Under the pieces are notes generated by a model that saw only the letters and a list, made by a program, of their open reading frames with translations, did no database searches and had not been told where the DNA came from. 64,000 nt of DNA from Paraglaciecola sp. T6c. Lineage in GTDB: Bacteria > Pseudomonadota > Gammaproteobacteria > Enterobacterales > Alteromonadaceae. Where the stretch lies: contig NC_008228.1 of assembly GCF_000014225.1 (NCBI RefSeq), positions 3,968,001-4,032,000 on the forward strand, written 5' to 3'. Positions 27,957-37,481 of the stretch are shown piece after piece. Position numbers and translations under genes: made by a program. Numbering within the stretch: position 1 is the first letter of the stretch; each line of letters opens with the position of its first letter.

Positions 27957-27988
27957 AGCCGTTTGGACGTCTAGAAGTAAAGACTGGT
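27957..27988. promoter_or_regulatory. Candidate MetJ operator upstream of metK
   Basis: Four contiguous 8-base units, AGCCGTTT, GGACGTCT, AGAAGTAA and AGACTGGT, match the met-box consensus AGACGTCT at about 6, 7, 5 and 5 of 8 positions. MetJ binds tandem 8-bp boxes. The array lies 69-100 bases before the metK start, and TTGACT at 27922-27927 is a possible -35 just upstream. metJ itself is not in the window. Confidence 0.6.
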
Positions 27989-28056
27989 ATTTTTGATCTT
28001 AATCAGTAAAATGTCACTATATTCGTTAAACCATTTTCATTTGATAAGGATCCAAC

Positions 28057-29208
28057 ATGGCTAAGCATCTTTTTACCTCCGAGTCGGTTTCCGAAGGGCA
28101 CCCAGATAAAATCGCGGATCAAATCTCTGACGCGGTACTCGATGCAATTCTAAAGCAAGACCCGAAGGCTCGCGTAGCCTGTGAAACCTACGTAAAAACC
28201 GGCATGGTCATGGTGGGCGGTGAAGTCACCACCAATGCTTGGGTGGATATTGAAGAGCTAACACGCAATACCGTTCGTGAAATAGGCTACACCCATTCAG
28301 ATATGGGTTTTGACGCCGACTCATGTGCGGTATTGAACGCCATTGGTAAACAATCACCTGATATTAATCAAGGTGTTGACCGCACTCGCCCAGAAGATCA
28401 AGGCGCTGGCGACCAAGGACTTATGTTTGGTTACGCCAGTGATGAAACTGACGTACTGATGCCAGCTCCAGTCACTTACGCTCATCGTTTAGTGAAGCGC
28501 CAAGCTGAAATTCGTAAAAGCGGCCAATTGGATTGGCTACGCCCTGATGCAAAAAGCCAAGTTACTTTCGTGTACGAAGATAACGTCCCCGTGGGTATAG
28601 ATGCCGTTGTGCTATCAACCCAGCACTGTGATTCCGTGACCACTGAGCAATTACGTGAAGCGGTGATGGAAGAGATCATTAAGCCGGTTTTACCTGCTAA
28701 ATGGTTAACAGCGCAAACTAAATACTTTATTAACCCAACAGGCCGTTTTGTGATTGGCGGCCCAATGGGTGATTGTGGGCTAACAGGACGTAAAATTATC
28801 GTTGATACCTACGGCGGTATGGCACGTCACGGTGGCGGTGCGTTCTCTGGTAAAGATCCGTCAAAAGTTGACCGCAGTGCTGCATACGCGGGGCGCTACG
28901 TGGCCAAAAACATAGTGGCGGCTGGTTTAGCAAAGCGTTGTGAAATTCAAATTTCTTACGCCATCGGTGTTGCCGAGCCAACATCCATTAACGTTGAAAC
29001 CTTTGGAACAGGGCAAGTCTCTGATGAAGTGTTAACCACCTTGGTGCGCGAACACTTTGAACTTCGCCCATACGGCTTAATTAAAATGCTTGATTTGGAA
29101 CGTCCAATTTATCAAGCCACCGCCGCCTACGGTCACTTTGGCCGTGAAGAATTCCCCTGGGAGAAAACAGATAAAGCGGACGCTTTGCGCGCTGCTGCAA
29201 ATCTATAA
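28057..29208 (+). CDS. metK: S-adenosylmethionine synthetase
   Basis: A 383-residue enzyme making S-adenosylmethionine from ATP and methionine. Motifs are [20 protein letters not shown] (ATP and metal site), [12 protein letters not shown], and [20 protein letters not shown] (phosphate loop). Length matches the Escherichia coli enzyme (384). AAGGATCC precedes the ATG. It is transcribed rightward alone, ends in a strong terminator and has a candidate MetJ operator upstream, consistent with repression by its own product SAM. Confidence 0.97.
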
Positions 29209-29257
29209 CTGAAAAGATCAGGTGCTGACTAGCATCTTGAGGACTAATCCAGTGACA

Positions 29258-29296
29258 CAAAAAACGTATCAGCAAGTGCTTGATACGTTTTTTTTT
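29258..29296 (+). terminator. Terminator of metK
   Basis: AAAAACGTATCA pairs with TGATACGTTTTT around a short loop (GCAAGTGCT) and is followed by further T residues. It lies about 50 bases after the metK stop codon. Confidence 0.88.
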
Positions 29297-29396
29297 GGCT
29301 ATCGTCGACCCTAAACAGGGGACATCTATTAACCCTGTCGATATAACAAGGTAGTATCACCCTATTCCCTTTACATTACTTTACAGGAAGTACGCC

Positions 29397-30203
29397 ATGA
29401 CATTTTCACTTAGCAAAGTGTTCACCGCCGTCTGTGTATCCACGTTACTATTGACGAGCTGTGCTAAATCACCATTAGGGCGCAACCAACTTAAGCTTTA
29501 TTCCTCTGATCAGCTAGCTAACATGGGCCAGCAGACATTTGATGGCATGAAATCAGAGCAGAAAGTCTCTAATACCCAAGTCACCAATAAATTTGTGTCT
29601 TGCGTAGCGGATGCCATCACCAAGCATGTACCGAAATCAGTATTCTCTGGTGAATGGGAATTGGTGGTTTTCGATGACCCGCAAGTCAACGCATTCGCGC
29701 TTCCAGGGGGCAAGATTGGCGTGTACACAGGATTACTTGATGTCGCAGAAAATCAAGATCAGTTAGCTGCGGTAATTGGCCATGAAGTGGGACACGTTAT
29801 CGCTGACCATGGTAATGAGCGGATGTCGAGCAGTACCTTGATAGGTATTGGCATGGAAGCAACCAATCAATTATTGCAAGCCAATCAAATCGCCAATAAC
29901 AATATGATAATGGCCGCTATCGGTATGGGCGTGCAAGTAGGCGTACAACTGCCTTTTAGCCGCACACATGAAACCGAAGCGGACTTAATTGGCTTACAGT
30001 TAATGGCACAATCAGGCTTTGACCCAAAGCAATCGGTTAACCTATGGCAGAACATGGATAAAGCGAGTGGTGATAATCGTCAGGCAGAGATGCTGTCTAC
30101 CCACCCTGCCCCGCAAAGCAGAATCGAAAAGTTAGGTGAAAATATGGGACCGGCCCTTGCGTTATATCAGCAGGCTAAAGACCGTCCCCAATGTAAGACG
30201 TAA
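29397..30203 (+). CDS. M48-family metalloprotease lipoprotein (LoiP/YggG-like)
   Basis: A 268-residue protein with a lipoprotein signal (LLLTSC; acylated Cys at residue 22) and an M48 zinc-peptidase domain. The zinc site HEVGH lies at residues 129-133, and the third ligand is in ETEADLIGLQLM near residue 200. The C-terminal STHPAPQSRIEKL is a conserved family ending. It resembles Escherichia coli LoiP, a periplasmic-side outer-membrane protease. The residue after the Cys is Ala, compatible with outer-membrane sorting. It converges with mscS, and a bidirectional terminator sits between them. Confidence 0.88.
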   Translation: MTFSLSKVFTAVCVSTLLLTSCAKSPLGRNQLKLYSSDQLANMGQQTFDGMKSEQKVSNTQVTNKFVSCVADAITKHVPKSVFSGEWELVVFDDPQVNAFALPGGKIGVYTGLLDVAENQDQLAAVIGHEVGHVIADHGNERMSSSTLIGIGMEATNQLLQANQIANNNMIMAAIGMGVQVGVQLPFSRTHETEADLIGLQLMAQSGFDPKQSVNLWQNMDKASGDNRQAEMLSTHPAPQSRIEKLGENMGPALALYQQAKDRPQCKT

Positions 30204-30230
30204 TCAACTTAGTCATACAAATAACAGACA

Positions 30231-30260
30231 AAAAAAATGCCGCTTTAAAGCGGCATTTTT
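30231..30260. terminator. Bidirectional terminator between convergent genes
   Basis: A perfect palindromic stem, AATGCCGCTTT with AAAGCGGCATT, is flanked by seven A residues on one side and five T on the other. It serves the M48 gene on the plus strand and mscS on the minus strand. Confidence 0.92.
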
Positions 30261-30275
30261 GTAAGACTTTAGAAA

Positions 30276-31103
30276 TTATTCTGCGTCTTTGTGAAGGTGT
30301 ACATCCATTTGTGGGAATGGAATTGAAATACCTTCTTGGTCGAAACGTAATTTAACCGCTTCGGTAAAATCGAATTTAACACCCCAGAAATCAGCAGATT
30401 TCACCCAAGGACGTACCACAAAGTTAACGCTGCTATCAGCAAGTTCAGCGACAGCAATAGTCGGCGCTGGATCTTGAAGAATGCGTGGGTCAGCAGCTGC
30501 TAGCTCTTTCAATACTTCTTTAGCGCGCTTAAGGTCAGCGTCATAGCCGATACCAACAACCATATCTACACGGCGCGTTTCTTTTGCAGAGTAGTTAGTG
30601 ATGGTGCCACTGTATATTTGGCCGTTAGGTACGATAATTTCTTTGTTATCACCACTGGTCATGATGGTAGTGAAAATACTGATGCTCTTAACCACACCTG
30701 CAGCTCCACCCGCTTCAACAAAGTCACCCGCTTTAAATGGACGAAATACAAGTAACATTACGCCTGCAGCAAAGTTTTGTAGTGAACCTTGTAAAGATAA
30801 ACCAATGGCTAAACCAGCAGCACCTAAAATCGCGACAAGCGAGGTAGTATCAACACCTAGTTCGTTCAATGATGCGATGATAACGAACAACATCAGAATG
30901 GCGTTCAATATCGCTTTGATGAAATTTACTAACATATCGTCGTATTTAGAGCGCTTCATTACCTTGCCAAACAAGTTAACGATGATGCCAACAACTATTT
31001 TACCAACGATGTAGATCAAGATAGCCATTACGATATTAATTCCCCAAGGAATAACGTAAGTGTCCATCATTTGTGACATTTGTTCTGAGTCGAATTCAAA
31101 CAT
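30276..31103 (-). CDS. mscS: Small-conductance mechanosensitive channel MscS
   Basis: A 275-residue MscS with three N-terminal membrane segments; the pore-lining TM3 shows the Gly/Ala-rich stretch ILGAAGLAIGLSLQGSLQNFAAG, given as a span, and is followed by the beta domain (RPFKAGDFVEAGG) and the alpha-beta cage. It opens under membrane tension to release solutes during hypo-osmotic shock. Length is close to Escherichia coli MscS (286). The ATG at 31103 with GGAG seven bases upstream is preferred over the in-frame ATG 12 bases earlier. Confidence 0.95.
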   Translation of the reverse strand: MFEFDSEQMSQMMDTYVIPWGINIVMAILIYIVGKIVVGIIVNLFGKVMKRSKYDDMLVNFIKAILNAILMLFVIIASLNELGVDTTSLVAILGAAGLAIGLSLQGSLQNFAAGVMLLVFRPFKAGDFVEAGGAAGVVKSISIFTTIMTSGDNKEIIVPNGQIYSGTITNYSAKETRRVDMVVGIGYDADLKRAKEVLKELAAADPRILQDPAPTIAVAELADSSVNFVVRPWVKSADFWGVKFDFTEAVKLRFDQEGISIPFPQMDVHLHKDAE

Positions 31104-31418
31104 GTATTTCTCCATTTATTTCATTATTTTTCGATGGTTACTCCGAATCCTCTACCATCACGCCCAGCATATCTGTGCAGGTACTATTTAATATTACATA
31201 TTGATTAAATAATACAAAGCCAGTGCTTTTTTACGCTGGCTTAATATACCTGTAATTTTTAATAAATATATTGTTTTTGCTTACAACTTTCGGCTACTAC
31301 CCTTTAGTTGTAAGACATGAAGGCGAAAAGTTTATTCTTTGAACACACTTTGCTGTTGGTGGTATACTGGCCTCGTCGACTTAATCGATTTGGCATAATA
31401 TTTTTAAAGGAATTGAAA
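31104..31418. other. Divergent promoter region with inverted repeats
   Basis: This 315-base AT-rich gap lies between mscS and a small membrane-protein gene. It contains two perfect inverted repeats: a 7-bp stem at 31217-31242 (AAGCCAG/CTGGCTT) and a 9-bp stem at 31280-31314 (CTTACAACT/AGTTGTAAG, 17-base loop). No gene was recognised. Confidence 0.6.
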
Positions 31419-31577
31419 ATGTTGCTACTCGTAATACTCGCGACTACCGTAGCAGTTCTATTTGCTTATTCGTTATTTAAAGACACGGGTAAGAATACTA
31501 AATATGCACGCAAGGGGGCTAACGCCATAGCTCAGGCGTCATCAATAGATACTGGTAAGGTAGCAGAAGTAAACTAA
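31419..31577 (+). CDS. Small single-pass membrane protein, 52 residues
   Basis: A 52-residue protein with one transmembrane segment (about residues 2-19, LLLVILATTVAVLFAYSLF) and a basic C-terminal tail (KDTGKNTKYARKGANAI). AAAGGAA about eight bases before the ATG and a strong terminator directly after it make it a credible monocistronic gene. The frame extends upstream, but the extension has no signal-like quality and lacks a ribosome site. I do not recognise a family. Confidence 0.6.
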   Translation: MLLLVILATTVAVLFAYSLFKDTGKNTKYARKGANAIAQASSIDTGKVAEVN

Positions 31578-31581
31578 ATCT

Positions 31582-31616
31582 AATACTCGATAGGCCTGAA
31601 CCCCCTATCGAGTATT
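31582..31616 (+). terminator. Terminator-like hairpin after small protein gene
   Basis: AATACTCGATAGG pairs perfectly (13 bp) with CCTATCGAGTATT around a nine-base loop, followed by GTTCTATATG. The stem is strong, the T tract weak. It begins five bases after the stop codon at 31577. Confidence 0.7.
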
Positions 31617-31763
31617 GTTCTATATGTTAGACACGATTTAATGACCCCAAACTAACTTTACTTCACGTTTGTGTTCCCCTCTTCTAGTTCACGTTTCTAA
31701 TACACTTTCCTAATTCCAAGAGACCTTGATACCATAGCTGCAAACCGACTAATTGTTTGAACT

Positions 31764-32492
31764 ATGCGAATCTCCAGAATTTATCATCCTGATACCCTTC
31801 ATCCAGACCAAGAATTGTCATTAACCCCTGACGCCAGTAATCATGTCGCCAATGTATTGCGTTCCAAGGTCGGCCAGCCTGTCGTTCTGTTCAACGGTGA
31901 TGGCAATGAGTACAGCGGTGAATTTATCGATGTTTCCAAGCGTAAGGTGCGTGTACAAATCGACGCTAAGCTCAGCATGAGTCTTGAATCACCTTTAAGC
32001 ATTCACTTAGGCCAAGGCGTATCACGTGGCGACAGAATGGATTGGGTGCTGCAAAAATCTGTTGAGTTAGGTGTCACTGAAATAACACCGCTCATCACAG
32101 AGCGCTGCGGTGTGAAGCTCGATGAGCAACGTTGGCAGAAGAAACATGCACAGTGGCAAAAAATTATTATTGCGGCGTGTGAACAGTGCGGCCGTAACGT
32201 CTTGCCCGTTTTGCATATGCCGATGGATTTTCAAAGCTGGGTTAATCAATCTACGCAAGCATTGCGCTTAGCCCTACACCCAAGAGCCGAGAAAAGCTTT
32301 CGTCATACCAGCGTTGGCAAAGATGGCGTACGTTTGCTAATAGGTCCGGAAGGTGGGTTTTCCGATCAGGAGCTTTATCAGACCGAACAAGGCGGGTTTC
32401 AAACCGTTCAATTAGGCCCAAGGGTACTGCGTACTGAAACCGCCGCAATCACTGCTATCAGTGCCTTACAAGCAATTTACGGCGATCTATAA
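31764..32492 (+). CDS. rsmE: 16S rRNA m3U1498 methyltransferase RsmE
   Basis: A 242-residue SPOUT-class methyltransferase that methylates N3 of U1498 in 16S rRNA using SAM. The N-terminal PUA-like part starts MRISRIYHPD and contains HVANVLRSKVGQPVVLFNGDG; the C-terminal trefoil knot shows LLIGPEGGFSDQEL and LGPRVLRTETAAITAISALQ. Length is normal. The gene appears to be transcribed alone. Confidence 0.94.
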   Translation: MRISRIYHPDTLHPDQELSLTPDASNHVANVLRSKVGQPVVLFNGDGNEYSGEFIDVSKRKVRVQIDAKLSMSLESPLSIHLGQGVSRGDRMDWVLQKSVELGVTEITPLITERCGVKLDEQRWQKKHAQWQKIIIAACEQCGRNVLPVLHMPMDFQSWVNQSTQALRLALHPRAEKSFRHTSVGKDGVRLLIGPEGGFSDQELYQTEQGGFQTVQLGPRVLRTETAAITAISALQAIYGDL

Positions 32493-32672
32493 ACCTGATA
32501 ACTATATATACTTGGCCAACTTTTGTTGCTATTTTGAGCATCTCAGTTAGGCAAATATTGACTGAAGCTTGAGGCTAAGCAAAAGTTAACGTGACTGTTC
32601 ACCCATAATAAAGAGGCTTAAGCCGCCAACATTAAATTGAAGGTGTGCGATAAAAAGCCCAAACGTCGAGGT

Positions 32673-34079
32673 ATGACCCAGTGCATGACAGCACATTTTG
32701 CAGAGCGCACACGCTTGAGCATTGATAGCTTTAAGTCAGATGTACTAACAGCCTTGCTTGGTGAAACATCAAATGCTGTACATACCCTGGCGGCGTTATT
32801 GCAAGAAACCTTGAACAGCCAATATCTAGTTCTGTGGCGCACCGAGATGAACAACAGCGTGTCTGTGGCGTTGAACTTGGCCACACCTGATACGTTATTA
32901 AATGCCATATTAGCCCTAAATGGTACCCAAGCTAAAAGCTTGCCCCACAGCGTATTGTCCCACGTGCAGACAGAACTCATCGCTAATATAAGTGCAGATC
33001 CGAATTGGGCAGCCTTGCATCAGGATACACAGAAGCTATCAATCGATAATTGCATTGCCCTTCCAGTTGTCACCCATTCAAATGAACTCTTAGCTGTGGT
33101 GAGTGCATTTAATATTGCCAATACAACAGTGTCGAAAATGCAACAAGCGCGCATAGATATACTCTGCTCAGCGCTTTGCCAGCTTATGCACAATGAAGCC
33201 AATACACGCCAGCTACGCTCACTTAAAAAAACCCAAGCCATGCAAATCGCTCAGCAACAACAAGAGATAGATGAATCGAAGCTCGTGCTACAAAAAGCGC
33301 TGTATCAACGGGATCATGTTCAAGAGCAACTCGTCGAAATGGAGAGCGCGACTGCGTTGACCACTATGCTTTCAAGCCTCGCTCATGAAATGAACACCCC
33401 TTTAGGCGCTGCTTTGACGGCCGCATCGCATGTGGAAACGGGCAATGAGCGTTGTGAGCAGAAATTAGCAAACAATTTACTGAAAAAATCTGAGCTAAAG
33501 CAGTTTCATCAAGACTCTCGCACCGCACTCGGTATCATCAAGCGCAATGTACTGCGAGCTGACCAACTTATGGGGAGTTTTACCCAATTGGTGCAAGACC
33601 AGCACCAACGCAGTAAGCGTGAAATCAACTTTTGTCATTATTTGACTGAAGTATTGCTATCACTCAAGCCCAGATTAAAAACCACCCGCCACAGAGTATG
33701 TTTGGATATACCGAGTGATTTGTCTGTTGTTTGTCATGCCGGCGCAATTGGGCAAGTACTGACCCACCTCATTATCAACTCAGTGGAACATGCTTATACA
33801 GATAATCAGGCTGGAAAGATTACCATTCATGCGAGCAACACATATATCGAGGATCGGCCATGCTTGCATATTGTCTACATTGATGACGGTCAGGGCATGG
33901 AGCCAACGAGCGTTAGCAATTTATACAAGCCCTATTTCAGCCTTGTTGATAAAAATAGTGAAAACGGCCTTGGCATGCATATTTGCTATAACTTAGTCGT
34001 CAAGTTTTTAAAAGGGACAATCGATTGCCACACCAGTGTCAACGGCGGCGTGCGCTTTGAATTAACTATTCCTATATAA
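32673..34079 (+). CDS. Soluble GAF-domain sensor histidine kinase
   Basis: A 468-residue kinase without a membrane segment. An N-terminal GAF-like domain (about residues 20-175) is followed by a coiled coil (about 185-225, QQQQEIDESKLVLQKAL) and an HWE/HisKA-like dimerisation helix with the phospho-acceptor His238 in SSLAHEMNTPLGA. The C-terminal ATPase domain shows N-box IINSVEHAY, G1 DDGQGM and G2 NGLGMHI. It therefore senses a cytoplasmic signal. No response regulator gene is near, so it is an orphan. The start is uncertain: ATG 32673 is chosen, but GAGG is very close to it, and ATG 32685 or the TTG at 32637 are possible. Confidence 0.8.
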   Translation: MTQCMTAHFAERTRLSIDSFKSDVLTALLGETSNAVHTLAALLQETLNSQYLVLWRTEMNNSVSVALNLATPDTLLNAILALNGTQAKSLPHSVLSHVQTELIANISADPNWAALHQDTQKLSIDNCIALPVVTHSNELLAVVSAFNIANTTVSKMQQARIDILCSALCQLMHNEANTRQLRSLKKTQAMQIAQQQQEIDESKLVLQKALYQRDHVQEQLVEMESATALTTMLSSLAHEMNTPLGAALTAASHVETGNERCEQKLANNLLKKSELKQFHQDSRTALGIIKRNVLRADQLMGSFTQLVQDQHQRSKREINFCHYLTEVLLSLKPRLKTTRHRVCLDIPSDLSVVCHAGAIGQVLTHLIINSVEHAYTDNQAGKITIHASNTYIEDRPCLHIVYIDDGQGMEPTSVSNLYKPYFSLVDKNSENGLGMHICYNLVVKFLKGTIDCHTSVNGGVRFELTIPI

Positions 34080-34170
34080 CGCCAAAGTGACTCAGGGCTG
34101 TGCCAGTTCATGACTCTAGCTAAAAAACAGCCCAGCAACCTATCATTAGACTTGTACAGCTCACTCAGTC

Positions 34171-35259
34171 TTAGGCAAAAACCAACTTATTATGCTCCAT
34201 CGTCACCATGTCTTTCACTGTCATCTGCAGATAGTTATCGGCTTTTACACTCGCTAAAAAAACGTTAACGTTTTCTTTTTCCGAAGCGCTTAACTGCTGG
34301 TATGTGTTTAGCACTCTTTGTAACTTGTATTGATGAAAACTTGATATCGCACGGCTTTCCGACACTTGGTTAATTGAAAAACTATGTTGACCAATACTAC
34401 GCGGAATAAAATGCTCCTGGGGGTTAGCCTCTCGCCATTCACTGAGTGCTGAAACCGTGCTCTTAAGTACAGGCCACTGCTGTTCAAACATGTTCTGGAT
34501 CAGGGGCAGCAAGGTTTCAGGAATGTCATCATCCGGCAGAAACTCACCAAGCTCTGCTTCTGGTTTGTTCATTCGCTCTACCCATGCGGCCACATTCGGT
34601 GCAATTTTTCTCATTAATTTACCTGGGGCTGGGTCGCGATATAAGTGGGCGTATAATGGCCCCATCAACCCAAAATCTCCCACACATGGGCGAGAGCCGA
34701 GCAGGTATTTATGCGTGGCGAAATGCTCATTCAAATGATGCAACACTGTTTTTTCATACCACGCTTCGATACTGGGAATAGAATGAGGTGTAATTCCCAG
34801 AACCGGCACAAAACCACTGAACTTTTTAGCCAGTTTTTTACCGAAATACGCTCTAATGAAGCCAGGGGCTTTAGGAGCAACGACCCGCCCGAACTCTTGG
34901 TAAATAAAAGGAAAGTTGTCTTTATTCCAACGATAATGCATAGCTGGGATCACTAACCAATCATCTCCCCACAACGCGAACAACTCACTGACCAAGTGCT
35001 GTTTTGGTGCTGTAGGTGTAATAGAACGCTCGCTATGCTGCCCCTCTAGATGATCGATAATACGTGCGGTATCTTGTAAGTACTGCCCTTGCGGTGTTTT
35101 TACAACAGGAATATACGCCACTTTGGTCTGAGGGCGAATGATATTTTTATACACCTTGACGGTGGATAGCTCTTCGGTAAAAGGTAATTGCTTAAATTTA
35201 AGATACGCGCGAATTTTGCCCGTATACAATGAGACTTCTGAACCATATAAGGTGTACAT
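34171..35259 (-). CDS. Glutathione-S-transferase-like protein with long C-terminal extension
   Basis: A 362-residue protein whose first 80 residues form a GST thioredoxin-like domain (MYTLYGSEVSLYTGKIRAYL, then IPVVKTPQGQYLQDTARIIDHLE, with the cis-Pro and the glutathione-contacting Asp). A helical GST C-terminal domain follows (about 95-240), and some 120 further residues are unlike ordinary GSTs. The usual N-terminal Cys or Ser is replaced by Ser-Leu-Tyr at 10-12, so catalysis is uncertain. The substrate is unknown. It stands alone, tail-to-tail with the histidine kinase gene. Confidence 0.75.
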   Translation of the reverse strand: MYTLYGSEVSLYTGKIRAYLKFKQLPFTEELSTVKVYKNIIRPQTKVAYIPVVKTPQGQYLQDTARIIDHLEGQHSERSITPTAPKQHLVSELFALWGDDWLVIPAMHYRWNKDNFPFIYQEFGRVVAPKAPGFIRAYFGKKLAKKFSGFVPVLGITPHSIPSIEAWYEKTVLHHLNEHFATHKYLLGSRPCVGDFGLMGPLYAHLYRDPAPGKLMRKIAPNVAAWVERMNKPEAELGEFLPDDDIPETLLPLIQNMFEQQWPVLKSTVSALSEWREANPQEHFIPRSIGQHSFSINQVSESRAISSFHQYKLQRVLNTYQQLSASEKENVNVFLASVKADNYLQMTVKDMVTMEHNKLVFA

Positions 35260-35415
35260 AATAAGATATCCGCAAGTAAGACCTGTGCTTAGATTAATAC
35301 GCAGTGTGCTGGCGGATCATTTTGTTCATTGATATTGGGATATAAGCGCGCGAAAGCTATCAATTTATTTTGCTAGCGGCTTTCAGGCCTCATTATCCAT
35401 AAGGCCTCCACTGCG

Positions 35416-36453
35416 CTATTGTTTGCTTATGAACGCTTGAAGAGCTCCAAGCATTTTTTGGTGTTTCGGATTTGCTTTTGGCACACTGCACGGCAGAATT
35501 TCAGTCACTTGGCTTTCATCAAAGTCCATTTGCTGGATTTGCTCGTTATTTACCACCAAATCCGCGTGACAAACATCCAAATCATTCTCAATGGAAAATA
35601 AAATGCTCTCACCTTTATTGTATGCTATCAGGTCTTTCACGCCGGAGATGGGCGTGGTGTTATCCGCCTCGGAGTGCGCCGCAAAAAGAGCAATATCCAG
35701 CGGCTTTTGTTGTTCTAACAAGTCGCGAACTGAGAATATAACGTCCGTTAACTGAAACGCCGAATAACGCGCCACACTAGGGTATTTAAAAGGATTCGGC
35801 CCAACGCTTTGATAATCACCATCTAGCGTTTTGGCCAACCACTTTATGCCCCAAATATTGGCCATGGTCTCAACACTTGGATCTAGCGCTAACGCCCCAG
35901 AAAACAGCAGTAATCCTGTTGCTTCATTTGGGTTTTCCAGCACATATTGCGCAGCCAGCGCACCACCAGTAGAGAATCCGCCGATATATAAATCAGTGCC
36001 AAACTCCGGTGCTAAGCCAATCATATTTTGTACATTATCATGCCAACGCGCCGCCAATTCAGGATCTTGCATGTCTGCATCAGCCTCTTTTTTACCATGA
36101 CCAGGCAGTAGAGCAACCAACACGTTGTAGCCCTGATCGTATAGCGACTGGGCAATCGTCGTTAAGAAAAAAGGTGAATCACTGAGTCCGTGAAAAAGCA
36201 CAAACACCTTTTGGGTTTTGTCACCATGATGCAAAACAAACGGGGCGTTACCTTCATTTTTTAGCAGCGAAGAGCACACCTTATGACGATGCGATGGCTG
36301 ACTTGAACAAGATATTATCTGGCCTAGTTGGTTTTGATAAAGCTGATCAAACTTGGCTAAACCAGCGGTGACGGTTGCGTTAGCTTGCGATGCAGTTAGT
36401 AATATAAGAGTGAGAGTTAATAATGGTCTAAATACCAATCGCTTAAATGACAT
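35416..36453 (-). CDS. Secreted alpha/beta-hydrolase (lipase/esterase-like)
   Basis: A 345-residue protein with a signal peptide (cleavage after ANA, about residue 26) and an alpha/beta-hydrolase core. It has FVLFHGLSDSPFFL at about 86 (oxyanion region), LLPGHGK, nucleophile elbow GGFSTGG at about 163-169, an Asp in AHSEADNTTP and the His in DVCHADLV. The pattern resembles carboxylesterase / monoglyceride-lipase families. Four cysteines in the mature protein may form disulfides in the periplasm. Substrate unknown. Confidence 0.78.
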   Translation of the reverse strand: MSFKRLVFRPLLTLTLILLTASQANATVTAGLAKFDQLYQNQLGQIISCSSQPSHRHKVCSSLLKNEGNAPFVLHHGDKTQKVFVLFHGLSDSPFFLTTIAQSLYDQGYNVLVALLPGHGKKEADADMQDPELAARWHDNVQNMIGLAPEFGTDLYIGGFSTGGALAAQYVLENPNEATGLLLFSGALALDPSVETMANIWGIKWLAKTLDGDYQSVGPNPFKYPSVARYSAFQLTDVIFSVRDLLEQQKPLDIALFAAHSEADNTTPISGVKDLIAYNKGESILFSIENDLDVCHADLVVNNEQIQQMDFDESQVTEILPCSVPKANPKHQKMLGALQAFISKQ

Positions 36454-36542
36454 AAAATAGGTGTCTGTCTAATAAATTTTGACCTTATCATAGCTGGCAG
36501 TGCCATCGATTACCACGGGTGACATTTTTCTCGCCCATAAAA

Positions 36543-36565
36543 AAGGGCTAACATGGTTAGCCCTT
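36543..36565 (-). terminator. Terminator of peroxiredoxin-glutaredoxin gene
   Basis: On the minus strand AGGGCTAAC pairs with GTTAGCCCT around a three-base loop, followed by TTTTTATGGG. It lies about 25 bases after the stop codon at 36589. Confidence 0.85.
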
Positions 36566-36588
36566 ACAGTATTTATATTGCGATGAGT

Positions 36589-37332
36589 TTATTTATTAAA
36601 AAATTCTGCCAATTCATCGCTACCACCGATGTGCTGACCATTGATGAACACCTGCGGCCAAGTATCGTTACCTGAAATAGCTTTCATACCAGTGAACGTA
36701 ATTTCTTTGCCCATCACAAGTTCTTCAAACTCGTAACCTTTTTCTGTTAACAAAGCTTTTGCTTTGGTACAGAAAGGACAACCAGGTTTAGTGAAAATTG
36801 CTGCAGGAGCGGGTTTAGCCGCATTTGGAGCAATATACTCAAGCATGGTATCAGCATCAGATACTTCAAACGGGTCGCCTGGTAAATCCGGTTCGATGAA
36901 CATCTTGTCTACCACACCGTCTTTCACCAGCATAGAGTAACGCCAGCTGCGTTTGCCAAACCCAAGGTCTGCTTTATCAACAAGCAAGCCCATACCGTCA
37001 GTAAATTCACAGTTACCATCTGGTAATAGGCTGATGTTTTGCGCTTCTTGGTCTTGCGCCCATGCGTTCATCACGAATGTATCGTTTACAGAAACACATA
37101 CTATTTCATCTACACCGTTGGCTTTAAACACTTTCGCCAGTTCGTTGTAACGCGGTAAGTGAGTAGATGAACAAGTCGGCGTAAATGCACCAGGTAAAGA
37201 GAACACAACGACTGTTTTTCCTGAGAATATTTCATCTGTAGTACGTTTTTCCCATTCGTCGTTCACACGTACAGGGAAAGTCACATTAGGAACACGTTGG
37301 CCTGTTTTATCTGCAAAATTTGGATTAGACAT
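36589..37332 (-). CDS. Peroxiredoxin-glutaredoxin fusion (hybrid Prx5/Grx)
   Basis: A 247-residue fusion. Residues about 1-165 form a Prx5-type peroxiredoxin with peroxidatic Cys in [14 protein letters not shown]; residues about 175-247 form a glutaredoxin with active site CPFC in [16 protein letters not shown] and the glutathione-binding [17 protein letters not shown]. The fused glutaredoxin lets the enzyme use glutathione directly to reduce hydroperoxides, as known for the Haemophilus hybrid. It ends in a clear terminator. Related genes often sit next to oxyR; here oxyR is about 30 kb away. Confidence 0.94.
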   Translation of the reverse strand: MSNPNFADKTGQRVPNVTFPVRVNDEWEKRTTDEIFSGKTVVVFSLPGAFTPTCSSTHLPRYNELAKVFKANGVDEIVCVSVNDTFVMNAWAQDQEAQNISLLPDGNCEFTDGMGLLVDKADLGFGKRSWRYSMLVKDGVVDKMFIEPDLPGDPFEVSDADTMLEYIAPNAAKPAPAAIFTKPGCPFCTKAKALLTEKGYEFEELVMGKEITFTGMKAISGNDTWPQVFINGQHIGGSDELAEFFNK

Positions 37333-37481
37333 AATATCTCCAGTTAGTTATTGAGTTAATCAATTTGATGTAGCTACTATAGCCCACCACCAAGAACATA
37401 AAAAACAATTAAAATCTATCAGCTAAATCTAATTAATCGATTAAAGAAAGAGGCTCTGACTAAATGCTCCTGCGTTGAAAC

